From: Micropterix aruncella
Taxonomy: Eukaryota > Arthropoda > Insecta > Lepidoptera > Micropterigidae
DNA: 64,000 bases
NCBI GenBank assembly: GCA_944548615.1
Contig: OX155961.1
Span: 27,252,414-27,316,413 of the forward strand
Direction of reading: 5' to 3'
The notes beneath the pieces are model-generated. The model ran no database searches. It had not been told where the DNA came from and saw only the letters and a list, made by a program, of their open reading frames with translations. The first letter of the stretch is position 1; each line of letters opens with the position of its first letter. A program made the translations under genes and the position numbers. Positions 33,440 through 44,296 of the stretch are shown piece after piece.

Positions 33440-34105
33440 TTCACAATCCTACAAATAAAAATATGGCACATATCTTCTTCAAAAGTGAGTATACAAACGA
33501 AATATCAGTGAGTGTATAGGGTAAGTTGTAGCAAAATGGTTTTGTCCATCTGTCCCATGCGGGTGCCTTAATGAAACTACGCCCTTAGCTATACATATAG
33601 CATCCCCTTTGTAAAGACTTCAACCCACTGAATGAAATATGTTATTGGTACGTATTATTTATTGAGATTCAGTTGACGGTTGAAATAATACAGTTTTAAT
33701 TTTAATCAATTTTTTCCAGTGAGGCAAAGAGCATAAAAATATACGAAAGTTCAAGGCAGTAGAAATTTTCTAAGAAAACCAAAATGTATGGAGATAAAAC
33801 AAAGTAAAACAAAAGAAAAAAACGAACGGTGTGAACAAAAAAAAACAAACAAAAAAACATAAAACAAACGAAAAGTGTATACTTCAATTTATGTTTTATG
33901 TTCAATATGGTTGAGTTCGTGTCATAACCATATGGCAGCGCACTTTAAATGACTTTTATTCCATTTTGAAATGAAATAAAAATTTAATACCAAATGAATT
34001 TTTAAATCCGTTTGGTATTTCTAGCTCTTACTATTTTATTATTATTTACATAAAGACATCAATTTTTAAATAAGTACAGAGGTTTCAATAGGTAATAATT
34101 ACGGA
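33440..34105. other. No gene seen
   Basis: AT-rich. Positions 33775-33870 are dominated by A and AAAC words. Confidence 0.5.
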
Positions 34106-34111
34106 CATTAA

Positions 34112-34434
34112 CCCTTCCTATTTGAGCTAACCATTTTTGGTTAGACGCTTACAAATGCTAAAATTGTATCTAACCAATATTGGTTAGGGCGCTCCGCGCT
34201 GCGTAAAATGCCAACTTTTTAAATATTTATTCATTATTATCTTAATTGTTTGACGAGATAAGGTTATAATATTATAAATTTCAAATTTCAATGCGATCAT
34301 TTTACAGTTATTCTTTTTACGATCCGTATAGTAGTTTAAAAGTTATGGTCGTTTTTCTCAAGGCCATCGACTTCACGCGCAAAACTGTCCCGGGCAGAAG
34401 TGACGACTAAATTTTTACCCCGCGATAGGAGGGG
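34112..34434. mobile_element. TTAA-type (piggyBac-like) MITE, family H
   Basis: TTAA lies on both sides (34108-34111, 34435-34438). The ends are CCCTTCCTATTTG and, on the other strand, CCCCTCCTATCGCGG. Near the left end two palindromes built on CTAACCA...TGGTTAG follow one another (34129-34146 and 34173-34190), the second perfect. At 323 bp there is no coding. This is a third TTAA family, unrelated in sequence to G and P. Confidence 0.85.
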
Positions 34435-34441
34435 TTAATGT

Positions 34442-35420
34442 TCAGACAAATTAATAGCTGCCATTCTATCTCCCCGTATTATTTCTGTAATGTAATCATC
34501 CTACAAAAAAATTAAACAGACGGCACTAATAATCGAATTTTAATTTTGTTTTCATTGGTTACACTATTGGCTAGTGCAAAACTGCGTATCACTACTGAGT
34601 TCTCTGGGCGAAAAGAACAGGGTAATTCTAAGATGGGTTCCCGGCCATGCAGGAATCGAGGGAAATGAAAAAGCCGACGAGCTTACTAAGACGGGAGCAA
34701 AGGGAATGTTATACGGCCCTGAACCTTGCTGTGGCGTGCCAAAAAGCCTTGCAAACCTAATTCTCAAACAAATATGTTCGGAACAATCCGTCAACCACTG
34801 GAACAACACGCCAGGGTTGAATCAATCCAAAGCGCTAATTAAGGCCTACGACCCTAAGACGGCCCGTGAGGCCTTATCGCTAAATAGGAACAATCTACGC
34901 ATACTGGTGAGGGCGCTCACGGGGAATTGTGGCCTGAACAAACACATGTTCAACCTCAAGCTCCGAGATACAAAAATGTGCAGGTTCTGCCAAGGGGCAT
35001 AGAAAACTCCTTTGCACCTCATGTGCGAGTGTGGCCCGCTGATGCGTAAAAGATACACCCACTTGGGTGGTCATTACCTCCAACCTGAGGAGGTAAAACA
35101 ATCTGGCGCCAAAAGCCTGTTGCGGTTCTTAAATGACACGAGGCTTAGCGTAGAACTATAGTAGCTGGCGAACACTATAGATCAGCTGGCGAACTCATAA
35201 AGACCTTAGAAAAGCCCCACACAACAAATAAAAAAAAACATTATTGGGTTTTTATAGTCGATCAGTATTTTATAAAAAAACATTATTTATCAATGTTTAG
35301 ATAACCAAATAAATTGTTATTAGTTTTGCTGTCAATGCTTTCAGCGCTACCTGCAATTTGCCGGGGTAGAAGTATTGCCAAAACGTAATATGAAGTCAAG
35401 CAATTTTATTACATATTTAA
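34442..35420 (+). repeat. Dispersed repeat family B, copy 2, split by a LINE
   Basis: Its left part (to 34570) and right part (from 35239) match the two halves of copy 1: TCTGTAATGTAATCA, TTTTCATTGGTTAC, then ACCAAATAAATTG, CAATGCTTTCAGCGC and GCCAAAACGTAATATG. The class is unknown and I see no coding capacity. Confidence 0.7.
34571..35238 (+). pseudogene. 5'-truncated LINE with RNase H end and zinc-knuckle-like tail
   Basis: The frame reads VILRWVPGHAGIEGNEKADE then LTKTGA: the HAGI.GNE.AD block is the last active-site segment of LINE-type RNase H domains (I and R1-like clades). It continues to CRFCQGA, an in-frame TAG at 35000-35002, then TPLHLMCEC and a true-looking end at 35158-35160, so C..C...H...C forms a terminal zinc-knuckle-like motif split by the stop. 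A short UTR and an A-rich tail end at 35238. CACTATTGG (34562-34570) and CATTATTGG (35239-35247) are its target duplication inside repeat B. RT and endonuclease are absent. Confidence 0.85.
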
Positions 35421-35429
35421 TCAATTATA

Positions 35430-36145
35430 TGATCAACCACCTCAATTACAACAACAATATTTTTTATGTGTCTTCTTTTGCTCCTATCTTGTCCGTGTAT
35501 ATTACAATTATATTTGATTCAGTTTCTATTTGTTTCAAACGGGTAGTGTGAATTGAGCCTTAGTGCCGAAAAGCTGTCAATCGGTAAGTGGTAATCAATA
35601 GTGTGGCTGCGGTGATTCTCGGAATCGCGATCGGGCAGCACATCGATGCGCGCGGAAAAAGAAGAAACAAAGGGGCCAACCCGTCATTACGAAGTTTGCT
35701 TAATGACGAATTAATTACAGCGTCGCTGGGACCAACTGCAGTGGCGAAAATAGCAATTTTTCGTAAAAAAAGTAATTAGTACATTGTTTCGAGCATAAAG
35801 AATGTTGGCTGTATGAATGTTGAACTCATGAGTATATCGTATTTTTTCCTGTTTTATATTTTTTAATTTATTATAAACATAAAGGCATAGCATAATAATA
35901 AAAACTAAGCAATATACTATAGCAAAGCCAATGATGTTTTACGTTATTAACAACATTAAAAAGGAATACGAATGCTACATAATACTATTTTCCCACTAAT
36001 GAACTTTATAAGGCAGCTAAAGTTCTTGATTGTAGGCAACTTTTTCTAAAAACTTCCCTCTTAATGCTATTTTTGGACAATAACTCAAATTTAGGAATAA
36101 TTCAGAACCGGCGACCAACGAGACAAGTTTTAGAAAATAGCGTAC
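35430..36145. other. No gene recognised
   Basis: A 63-codon frame at 35588-35779 (VINSVAAVILGIAIGQHIDA...) is GC-richer than its flanks but unrecognised. The rest is AT-rich. Confidence 0.35.
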
Positions 36146-36149
36146 CTAA

Positions 36150-36800
36150 TAATACCCAGAATGAAAACATCATTTAGACAAAGACATTACTTTTCATCAC
36201 GCCGAGATTTTACAATCTGATCAATATGGAAATAAAAATGAATTTGACATTCAGGGAATTCAAAAATAAATTAAAGAAATGATTATCGAATCATGACAGA
36301 CTAACCATACATCAAAATGTTAGAAATAATAGTTTAATAAAACTTAGGTGCCCAAATTATTAACATATTTTTAAACATGTATAGTTGAGTATATTTTAAC
36401 CTTGAACTAACTACCAAAAATTATTTGACTATTTTGTTATATATTGTTTTGATAATGAATTTGACTAGGTATTTTTATATTAAATCCTATATTACTTTCC
36501 ATATAGGTATTAAATATTAATGACTGTTTCTTCCTTTTCTCATATATAACTTTATTTATATTATTTATTCCAATTGTATATTACATTTATTGCCGATTAT
36601 ATAATGGAATTGCATTTTATTTATTATATTATCTTTTAATATTTTATTATTATTTTAATTTTATTTTGAAGACCACATTTTAGGGCAATTTAGTGTTATT
36701 AGCTTTTTACTAAAACTTGTACATTTGTAAGCAATCAAGCAAACTTGATTGTAATATTAGAGTCCTGTCCATCCTAGAACGGGCTAGTCCCAGTTGGGTG
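36150..36800 (+). pseudogene. Decayed LINE 3' end
   Basis: RHYFSSRRDF followed by FREFKNKLKK (36180-36280) looks like the last block of a LINE protein with many changes. The AT-rich 3' region ends CCTAGAACGGGCTAGTCCCA and GTTGGGTGACC at 36770-36803, similar to CCTAGAACAAGTGTTCATAC and GTTGGGCGACATGGGACC at 46465-46505 in another LINE 3'UTR. Confidence 0.4.
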
Positions 36801-36854
36801 ACCGAAATCAATAAGCAAATGGTTAATGTTTTGCCATTCGGTTCCTGTTATTTT

Positions 36855-37385
36855 TGTAGCTAGCTCCTTTAACTTGTCCGCTAGAGACCAACTGTTACCG
36901 CCCGGCACTAGTTAGCTAACCCAGCGGACGGACCAAGCGCCCTCGCTACCAGTTATGGCCAGATTAATCAGGCCTCCCGACTGATTACAGGTTCAAAGTC
37001 TCTTGGGCGATCCTCTCCCTTGTGTAGCGGTGATTCGATATCTACCGTATCTATCGCGGACTGTTCAAGTGTTCACCCGGTATCGGGTAACCGAATGGTC
37101 GTTTCAAGAGCAGCTGCCATAAGGTAAACAAACGACCCCGCTCTATAGGAAACACAGCCGTTTCCAGACTCCCCCGAATATCAGTCGGAATGCACAGTCG
37201 ATTGGCTGAAGCCGCACGGTGCGCAAACCGCCCAGGAGCGCCCGTAGGTTGATTCCTAGGGAAAACTGGCCCGCAGGCCAGAGTCGTATTCGGGCTCGCA
37301 CTTTTCTGCATGGAGGCTGCCTGATGGGTCACACATGGGTTTTAGTGGCCTAACTGCAACAGGGCCCAATAGCTCCCATATTAAA
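36855..37385 (+). repeat. Family A, copy A3 (5'-truncated)
   Basis: From GTAGCTAGCTCC it tracks the middle and 3' end of family A: CCGACTGATTACAGG, GGCGATCCTCTCCCTTGTGT, CCCCGCTCTATAGGAAACAC, CGATTGGCTGAAGCCGCACG, CCCAGGAGCGCCCG and AACAGGGCCCAATAGCTCCC. It abuts the LINE 3' end on the left. Confidence 0.75.
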
Positions 37386-37554
37386 ACAACAAATCTAATG
37401 TTACTCTCCAGCTCCTCCAATGTCTCTAAACCATAGCGTTGCAGTTCTTCAGCAAACGACAAGCAGGAGAAAAACGGCCGAAAATTTTAGTGGCGTATAA
37501 ACCGTTTTTGAACACGCCTTCAATAATTTACATCCGTTTCCATTCATATGTACA

Positions 37555-37615
37555 TACTTCACAATACTTTACAATACTTTACAATACTTTACATACTTTA
37601 CAACAATTACATACT
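37555..37615 (+). repeat. Short tandem array of CTTTACAATA-type 11-mers
   Basis: CAATACTTTA recurs four times at 11-base spacing with CATACTTTACAA variants following. Simple repeat. Confidence 0.8.
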
Positions 37616-37940
37616 TTACATCAACATATTCATTTTTATACATACCTACATCAATGTGAAATATTGATTATTATTAGATTAAAATGAAATGGATTGTAAA
37701 AATGGACGCTTACAAAAAAGATGACAAAAACATTTTGAGATTTTGCTGAAGTCGTGTAACATGTCCTTGTTATATGTTTACAGTTTACTTTCAGCGGTAA
37801 ACTAAAATGATCGACAGTTGATGCGCGGCGTAATGTGGAATTTAAAATGGATGGATTGCTTGCCAAAATACTCACGTGTATACATCACCTTTAAATTTAC
37901 GGTATTTTGAAAGTGTTTTTTTCCGATGTTTATTTACTGA

Positions 37941-38493
37941 CTAGCTGACCCGACAAACTTCGTACCGCCTAACAGTCAATGAATGTCATGTTGCAGATTA
38001 GCTGAACTTAATTTATGATTTTATGAAAGTAATACAATGAATACAAAATAAATATTAAGTTCACTACTTTATGAAGATAATAACACAAAAAAAAATCAAT
38101 CGCGTGTCAGCAACACATGATTGAATTAAACTATTCACATATTGTGCAGCACGGGATGACTCGGTTTAATTCCCTTCATAGAAGCACCTTGTGATATACA
38201 ACATTTTTTGTTTTTTTATCAGGCGCAAGAACAAATAAAGCGGATGATTTGCCGACACGTGAACATGCCACGTACAACTGGCCAAGAGAAAAACACGAAT
38301 TTACATTTTATATGGGAAAAGGTTTCTTTTATTTTAATTTTTCGCCAACTTTCTAATTATCGTTTTTAATGGTTATTCTGCTATTTGGGATTGAGAAAAA
38401 TACAACAAATCAAAAACCATGAAAATCGGTCTAACCGTTCTCGAGTTAAAAGTGTTCGAACAAACCCGACTTTGTTTTAGGTATATATATAGA
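37941..38493 (-). mobile_element. 553-bp Helitron, internally deleted but with both termini
   Basis: On the minus strand it starts A|TCTATATATATACC at 38493 and ends GGGTCAGCTAG|T at 37941, obeying the Helitron rule at both ends (TC start, CTAG end, insertion between A and T). AACTCGAGAACGGTTAGACC follows the start, and GAAGTTTGTCGGGTCAGCTAG-type endings are familiar from insect Helitrons. About 40 codons of the helicase C-terminus remain inside. It is non-autonomous. Confidence 0.85.
38176..38310 (-). pseudogene. Helitron Rep/helicase, final ~42 residues
   Basis: The frame reads NSCFSLGQLYVACSRVGKSS, then ALFVLAPDKKTKN and VVYHKVLL, stop at 38176-38178. SxGQLYVACSRVG is the last conserved helicase motif (motif VI, with the ATP-contacting Arg) of the Helitron RepHel protein; TKN[IV]VY..VL is its usual finish. 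Full proteins exceed 1,000 residues and also carry the Rep nuclease, which is absent here. The fragment is open with no stops, so the internal deletion that made this element is not very old. It lies inside the 553-bp Helitron. Confidence 0.85.
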
Positions 38494-38689
38494 TTTACCA
38501 GTGGCTCCTCGACATTTTTTAGAATCAATGAACTCTAGTTATTTTAGGCAAAAGGGCGAATCACTCTTTTGTAGTTCACTGTTGTGTAAACAATCGCATA
38601 TCAAAATATACAAACAATTATTTCTCTAAATATTACAAAATATTTCTTATCATGAACTACTTACTTCGCTTAGATTCGAGACCATTATC

Positions 38690-39365
38690 TAACGGTTCCG
38701 TGAAGATGACCTACTTGTTATTTTGAGTCACCACGACTCACGGTTCAACTCCCTTACAGTAGCCTCGTCGAAGAGGGACTGACTTCGAAAGACTCTGTGA
38801 ACCCTGCAATGGCTGTGTCTTGGATAGGCGATCGGTTATACCAATCTGGGGAACACCTCGGGAGATATTGGGTGGTTTGCGCATCGTGCAGCGTTTGCCA
38901 ATCTCTGCAATATGGTTAATAAACGAGGGGGTCTGGAAACGTTTCCTAAGTAGAAGTTGATTGCTTTATTTCAGCTACCTTTGAAACGATCCGTTGACTA
39001 CCTGATCCCGTGTGATACTGACGGGCAAAGGGCGCCATGATCCGAGATAAATTCGAAATCAATTACCGCTAACCTCAGGTGGAGGCCGCGCGAGTGAATT
39101 CAAATCTGTGACCAGACTAGATGACGAAGAAGTCCGACTAAATCTGGCAGTAAAAGCGTGAGGTCGGACCGCTGAGTTCACTCCCCAGTGCCTTGCGGTA
39201 AGGCGTTGGACTCTCACGGGCTCGTTGGCGTAGTTAGACGGTGAACTGTGTTGTTCATAATTTTCTGCATTCACTCCATGGAAGATAGAATAATTCTATA
39301 TCGTTTTAACTTCATGGGGTGGCGGGTTCGCCCGTAGTAGTTGGCAAGTCTCAAGTTTCGAGACC
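38690..39365 (-). repeat. Family A, copy A4 (diverged)
   Basis: In reverse orientation: GAACCCTGCAATGG, TTTGCGCATCGTGCAGCGTT, GATCCGTTGACTACC, TGATCCGAGATAAATTC, GTGCCTTGCGGTAAGGCG, GGACTCTCACGGGCT and finally GGGTGGCGGGTTCGCCCGTA at 39315, the complement of the family's 5' end. It has one terminal module. Confidence 0.7.
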
Positions 39366-39446
39366 ATAAGTCGATATTGGTACAAAATATGTGCGGAAAT
39401 GTGGTGTTTTTAATACGTTTAACGTCTATATAAGCTTATTCGGCCG

Positions 39447-39521
39447 ATGTGTCAATACCGTATTGTAATACGGTATTGACGCATTTGAATTTGCCGCTAT
39501 TTTGTAAAATAGCGACAAATT
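39447..39521. repeat. Twin adjacent palindromes, each with a GT centre
   Basis: Hairpin 1: ATGTGTCAATACCGTATT (39447-39464) and AATACGGTATTGACGCAT (39467-39484), 18-base arms with one mismatch. Hairpin 2: AATTTGCCGCTATTTT (39488-39503) and AAAATAGCGACAAATT (39506-39521), 16-base arms with one mismatch. Both have GT as the only loop bases and they are three bases apart. An A run follows. Not part of any family I can trace. Confidence 0.85.
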
Positions 39522-39529
39522 AAAAAAAA

Positions 39530-40165
39530 AAAAAACAAAATTATTTATTGAGTTCAAATTATGACTACATTCAATTTACAAAAGTCTTAACCTAACTAGG
39601 CTGCCGCCTGTTCCAAGGTAGACAATTTATTTTAATTATCCTAAGAAATCTATAATATTATATTTATATAAATAAACAAAATCATACATAATGTAACAGA
39701 AATATCTTAATTACCTACCATATAAAAATTCGTAGGAAAATGTCATGAAAAATTGTCAATATTATTTTATTTTAAAACATGATAAAAATTAATATATATT
39801 CTTTATAATAATATCAATGAATTGCAACAAAGATTGCTACCGAATAGAATAACCACTGCAATCGTCTTGTGTCTGTGTTTCAACCTGTATCGGCTTGTTC
39901 TAGACTGATTTTAGACCTATTCTTGATAATCTTTGATCTATTCTTAACCTATTCGTGACCTAAATACGAAGACACTTCTCCGGCAAAATAACGACTTTGT
40001 TTTAAAATCTCAAAGACATAATATTATGCCTGAAAGCATATTGGGAATAAGGAGACAAAAGCAAAAATATCGCCTTAATATTTGGTTAAATGACCTTGAC
40101 AAAATAGAGACAGGAAAACAATTTTATGATATTCCTTTCTTTTCGTTATACATACATAATATTTA
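39530..40165. other. No gene seen
   Basis: AT-rich. No element ends found. Confidence 0.45.
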
Positions 40166-40169
40166 TATA

Positions 40170-40440
40170 TGACCACGAGTACAAATTAAATAAATACCAT
40201 GATCTTGCAAATGCCGTAACCCGGAACGGCTTCACTGTTCACCTTCACGCGGTGGAAGTTGGCGCTCGTGGCCTGCCAGCTAAATCTCTATTTCACCTCT
40301 TTAAAGATCTTGGCCTTTCCAGAAAAATAATCAACTCTTTCTTAGAAAAATTATCTAAAACTGCGATTTGCGCATCTCAAATTCTATGGCTTCGAAGGGG
40401 GAGTGAATGGGTGGTAAGGTGAACGCTCACATGTGGCAAG
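40170..40440 (+). pseudogene. LINE-type protein C-terminal relic
   Basis: The frame reads KLNKYHDLANAVTRNGFTVH then LHAVEVGARGLPAKSLFHLF, KDLGLSRKI and ILWLRRGSEW. The K..KY.DLA......V....VEVGARG....S......LG..........E..S..S..[IL]WL.R pattern is familiar from the ends of reverse-transcriptase polyproteins in several animal LINE groups. From memory I cannot name the clade. The RT is absent. The following 120 bases continue without a long frame. Confidence 0.55.
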
Positions 40441-40777
40441 ACAGCTGTCCTAAACCTACCACAGCCGGTTCGTAAGTCCGGAATCCACTGCTCACCCCCC
40501 AGAAGTGTAACAAAAAAAATAGTATTATGATGGGCCCGACTCCGGTCGGTGAATTCCATGGCAGCTCAGTTTTTATTTATATTTATTTATTATATTGACG
40601 TATTTATCGGATACGTATTATTACTAATTATTATTTATTATTACCTAAAACCAATTACTACTTATTTATAGTGGTGCAATTATTATGGTTTATTGACAGT
40701 TTAGTTTTTACCCTCAATTCCGAAATTTTGTGTGGTAGTTAATTATTTTTATAATTATTGGGTTTATGTAGGTTTGT

Positions 40778-41353
40778 GTGGCATCGCATTATACACTTTA
40801 CTTTATAGACACTTTAGCCCAAAGACACTTTAGCTTTATAGGGCCAAAAATTTATAACCACCTAAAAGAATCTATAAAAACCTGCCAACACACTAAGTCA
40901 ATCCAATTAAAATCTAAAATTACACAACATTTAGTTCAACTTGGTAGAAATGAGGTAGAAAAGGCAATAAGTGATATTTTAAAGTAAAGGTCTGCATTAT
41001 TATTATTATTGTCATACATTGCACTACACTTTATATTTTAGTACTATTTATTTATTTATTCTACAAACTTCATATTACGATATTTTATATTAATATTTAT
41101 TTCCATGACCATGCTATATCAATATTTTAAATATAATTATAAGTTTAATTTGGATTCGCTTATCTATTTTATATTTTATCATATTTTGTATTTTTCATTT
41201 TAATATTATGTGCACATGAATAAATATTTGCCATACATAGACTTTTCCTATGTACGGTCTATGGCCTAGTTAGGCAGATTCTGCAACTAATGCGATTGTA
41301 AATTTATGTTTTTGAATGAATAAAATTATTATTATTATTATTATTATTATTTG
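40778..41353 (+). pseudogene. LINE C-terminus with (ATT)n tail, family L, copy 1
   Basis: TLAQRHFSFIGPKIYNHLKE then SIKTC..TKSIQLKSKITQH and LGRNEVEKAISDILK, stop near 40985. It aligns with the minus-strand frame at 63248-63463 (FAQRQLYFIAPIFFNTLEES, GRTKTEKELL). The AT-rich 3'UTR ends GAATGAATAAAATTATTATT and (ATT)n at 41325-41353. The next bases are RTE protein, so this element inserted in, or recombined with, the RTE copy. Confidence 0.75.
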
Positions 41354-41545
41354 GATCAGACGATCCAACTAGGCAGACTAAACTCCGACAAGGAGGTCTG
41401 CCGACGAAGCCAACTCGGATGGGCAGCGTTCGGGAAACTATGCCATATCTTGAGTCGTTACAAATACCGCAGAGCCTCAAGACGACAATCTATAATCAGT
41501 GCGTATTGCCAGTGACGTCATACGGCACTGAGACGTGGTCGTTAA

Positions 41546-42156
41546 ACCCTCAAGCGGCGGGTGTAAATCTTGGCTGTCACCTGTCATTTCTGAGAGTTGA
41601 AGGTCAAAAATATAGCACTTTAGAAAAACGATCATAAGAAAGAAACTACCTGATGGATCATGAAAAGAAGGATCATAGAAAGTTGGAGAACTGAAAAAAA
41701 CTCACGTATTCAGCGATATCGACGTTTTATCTCAAAATACGAAACCCTATCTAGAAATTGTAAACACATATGTGTACGTTATTACATGCTTTACCAAATC
41801 AATCAGTTCGTTTTATTTATTTTCGTACATATATCCGAAGAGAAGCTACATAATAAATGAAGAGAAGCACAGATCCGAGCAATGGTAGCACTCGACTAAG
41901 TACCCCACAGAATACAAACAATTATATTAGGGATTCTAGACTGTGAGAAGCACGACTGAATAATCGCAAAATACAGAATTTATCCGTCTTTCTCACACAT
42001 ATCTAACAGGGGATGGTTGCACTGTGATTTTGGTGTAAAATTAGTTCGTTGAGAGCGCGGTTTGTCGCGCCGCGCTCGTACCCGTTTTGGGACGTTACTG
42101 AGCATTGATACAATACATCGTAACCGATTCGGGACGTTACTGTCTCGAGGGGTTAA
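41546..42156. mobile_element. TTAA-type (piggyBac-like) element, family P, copy 2
   Basis: It is flanked by TTAA (41542-41545, and 42157-42160 with an extra TTAA at 42153-42156). Its ends read ACCCTCAAG and, on the other strand, CCCCTCGAGACAG. The subterminal repeats CGGGACGTTACTG and TGGGACGTTACTG (complement orientation) match copy 1 at 32332. About 610 bp with no transposase visible. The reading frame of the split RTE protein confirms the borders. Confidence 0.85.
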
Positions 42157-42400
42157 TTAACAATTGGTCTCATACACAAGCTCAAAGTCGCGCGACGAGC
42201 CATGTAGAGGGCTATGTTTGGAGTTTCACTGCGTGATAGGATCCAAAACGAGGAAATCCGCAGAAGAACCAGGGTCACTGATGAAGCTCGTAAAATTACC
42301 AACGTGAAACGGAAATGGGAAGGCCATATAGCTCGCAGAATCGACAACCAATGGGGGAAAAGTTTCTCGAATGGCGACCACGAACCGGCAGATGCAATTT

Positions 42401-42414
42401 CCCCCCCCCCCCCC
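42401..42414 (+). repeat. C14 homopolymer
   Basis: A run of 14 C inside the RTE remnant, where related proteins have a GRPP or GRPPTRW-like stretch. Length is likely unreliable. Confidence 0.85.
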
Positions 42415-42559
42415 TACAAGATGGACCGGTGACATTGACACGGTCGCAGGAATTAGGTGAATGGAGGCAGCTCAAGACCGTTTGTCATGTCATTCTGTAA
42501 GGGAGGCCTATGCCCAACAGTGGACGTCACCGGTTGACAATGATGATGATGAACCATTT

Positions 42560-44290
42560 GGTGTTGGCATTGGTGTTCTCTTTAGAACGAACTCTGCCTA
42601 GTTAGGGGTGACACAAAATATGTTTAATTTAATACTAACGCTGTAATTTTGTGATCTAGTAAAATAAAATAAAAATAAAATTAAAGAAATTATCCAAAGT
42701 CGAATGTCGTATTCGTATTCGTATAACATTGCTGGTGAGAAAGATGGCGTCGTGGTGCGTCCCGTAATGTCGCTTTGATTGATCGCACGTTGCTCGTCAT
42801 TAATGTAAGCCATGAGACGGGCTGACCCGTGCGTAGGACCGAGTGCGGGACGGGGACGACTAATATTAAAGCGATCGAGCCGAGCGGCTTTTGACGGATG
42901 ACGAGAATCGCGAGCCAAGATTTATTGGAGGAGTTGGACGCGAGAAATGCTCAAAACTTCTTGATCATAATCGATTAAATTCGTATAGTTTAATGGAATA
43001 CTTCAGGTACGTTTAGAAGGATACGATTAGATATTTTTTAATTATCCCTAAAATCCGTTAAACTGAAATCCGTTGGACATGTTAAACAGAAAGAATAGAA
43101 TAGTATAATGGGTAAAGTAACAAAAAATCCTTTAGTATTAGTAGAATTATATAGGCACAGTATACCAGTCAGTAGCTTTACTCTCGAGCTACAAGGCAGA
43201 ACGGGAAGAGGTTGCGAGGAATGTGGGCAGAGGGGTACGTCATGACGAACGCGAACGGTTAACATTACGAGCAGGTAAAGGCTGGCGACATTTAGACCGT
43301 TCGGATATCTGCGTAAGGCGAGTAGAGGAACATCTATCGACCATATCCGAGCCCTTACGACTCGTGACGTATTCGCTTTAATTTAAATTTTGTTCTAAGA
43401 GAGCTGGGGTATACTGTGATATAGGCAGAAAAAGAAATCTAAAAAATATGTTTTGATAACACTATGTAGGTACCTTGATCATTTAAGCATTCGTTAATCT
43501 TGTATTGTGACTTTAGGAAACAAAATAGGTCTTTTATACAATGCTTAAATTATTTTATGGATAATTTAAAAAATTACAGAAAATGTCTTATTTAGAAATG
43601 TATATTTTGTCTCATGAAAAGATATGATCTCTTTTAAACATAATGTGCAAAATTATGATTTATTTTTGGTATTTACGTTATATTAATAACATACCCAACC
43701 CCATAAGAGAATTCCATAATCCATAATGCTGATAAAGTTGCTGAAGCAACTTTATAGCCTCGCTGTGACGTCAGTCGGTTGCCTGATTTTCCTTTCAACA
43801 CAAATTGCAGTACTACATAAATCTAGTATCTAAATTAGTTTCTTGTGTACCCCGTTGTAATTTAAAGTTAATTATTACTCCCAACAAAATAAAGTTATAT
43901 CTGTAATTTCGAGTTAGGTTTGTTTGAATCTGTCAATTGTCGAGGATCAACCCACAACTAGTGTCTAATTTTCAGAATTTGTAAATTACTAGTTTGAAAA
44001 TTGCTTTCGGAAATAAATGTATTCCTATTCTTATTCTTATTCTTAATTGAGTTACATAACTAATGTCGCGAGTCTAGTCGTCCCTACTTTTTCGAGTTAT
44101 CCCATAGCTCAAATATCTTATCCGCTGCATTTTGTTGAAAAAACAGATTATGGTAATTGAAGTTGTTTATTAATTAGAAAATAAAGCACAGCAGTGGGTA
44201 GAAGGGTTTTTTTATTTTATAAGACATTTATTATAAAAAGTTTCCTATCTAAAATCTAAAACCATTTTTTTTGTAAAACATTTTTTTCAT
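42560..44290. other. No gene recognised
   Basis: 42740-42920 and 43190-43380 are GC-richer with a few 75-106-codon frames of no recognised family. TTCCTATTCTTATTCTTATT at 44028-44047 is a short pentamer/hexamer repeat that may be a LINE tail; GAAATAAATG just before it is compatible with that. Confidence 0.4.
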
Positions 44291-44296
44291 TTCTTA

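Larger units (their letters stand above)
41354..42552 (+). pseudogene. RTE-type LINE C-terminal region, interrupted by a TTAA element
   Basis: Before the insertion: GRLNSDKEVCRRSQLGWAAF, a frameshift, then IPQSLKTTIYNQCVLPVTSY and GTETWSL. After it: IGLIHKLKVARRAM, one stop, RAMFGVSLRDRIQNEEIRRR, TRVTDEA, KRKWEGHIARR and EWRPRTGR. The tail is GGCCTATGCCCAACAGTGGA with ATGATGATGATGA at 42539-42551. This is the well-known end of lepidopteran RTE elements (QCVLPV..YG.ETW, ERAMLGVSLRDRIRN, GHIARR). Removing 41546-42156 plus one TTAA leaves the frame intact across the site, so the LINE was likely coding when the element landed. Confidence 0.85.

Noticed and set aside
34564..35101. Minus-strand frames over the RNase H LINE
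   Set aside because: Shadows of the plus-strand coding frame, which carries the HAGI.GNE.AD motif.
37555..37615. CRISPR-like array
   Set aside because: Repeats are 11 bases with no unique spacers; it is a simple tandem repeat in a eukaryotic genome.
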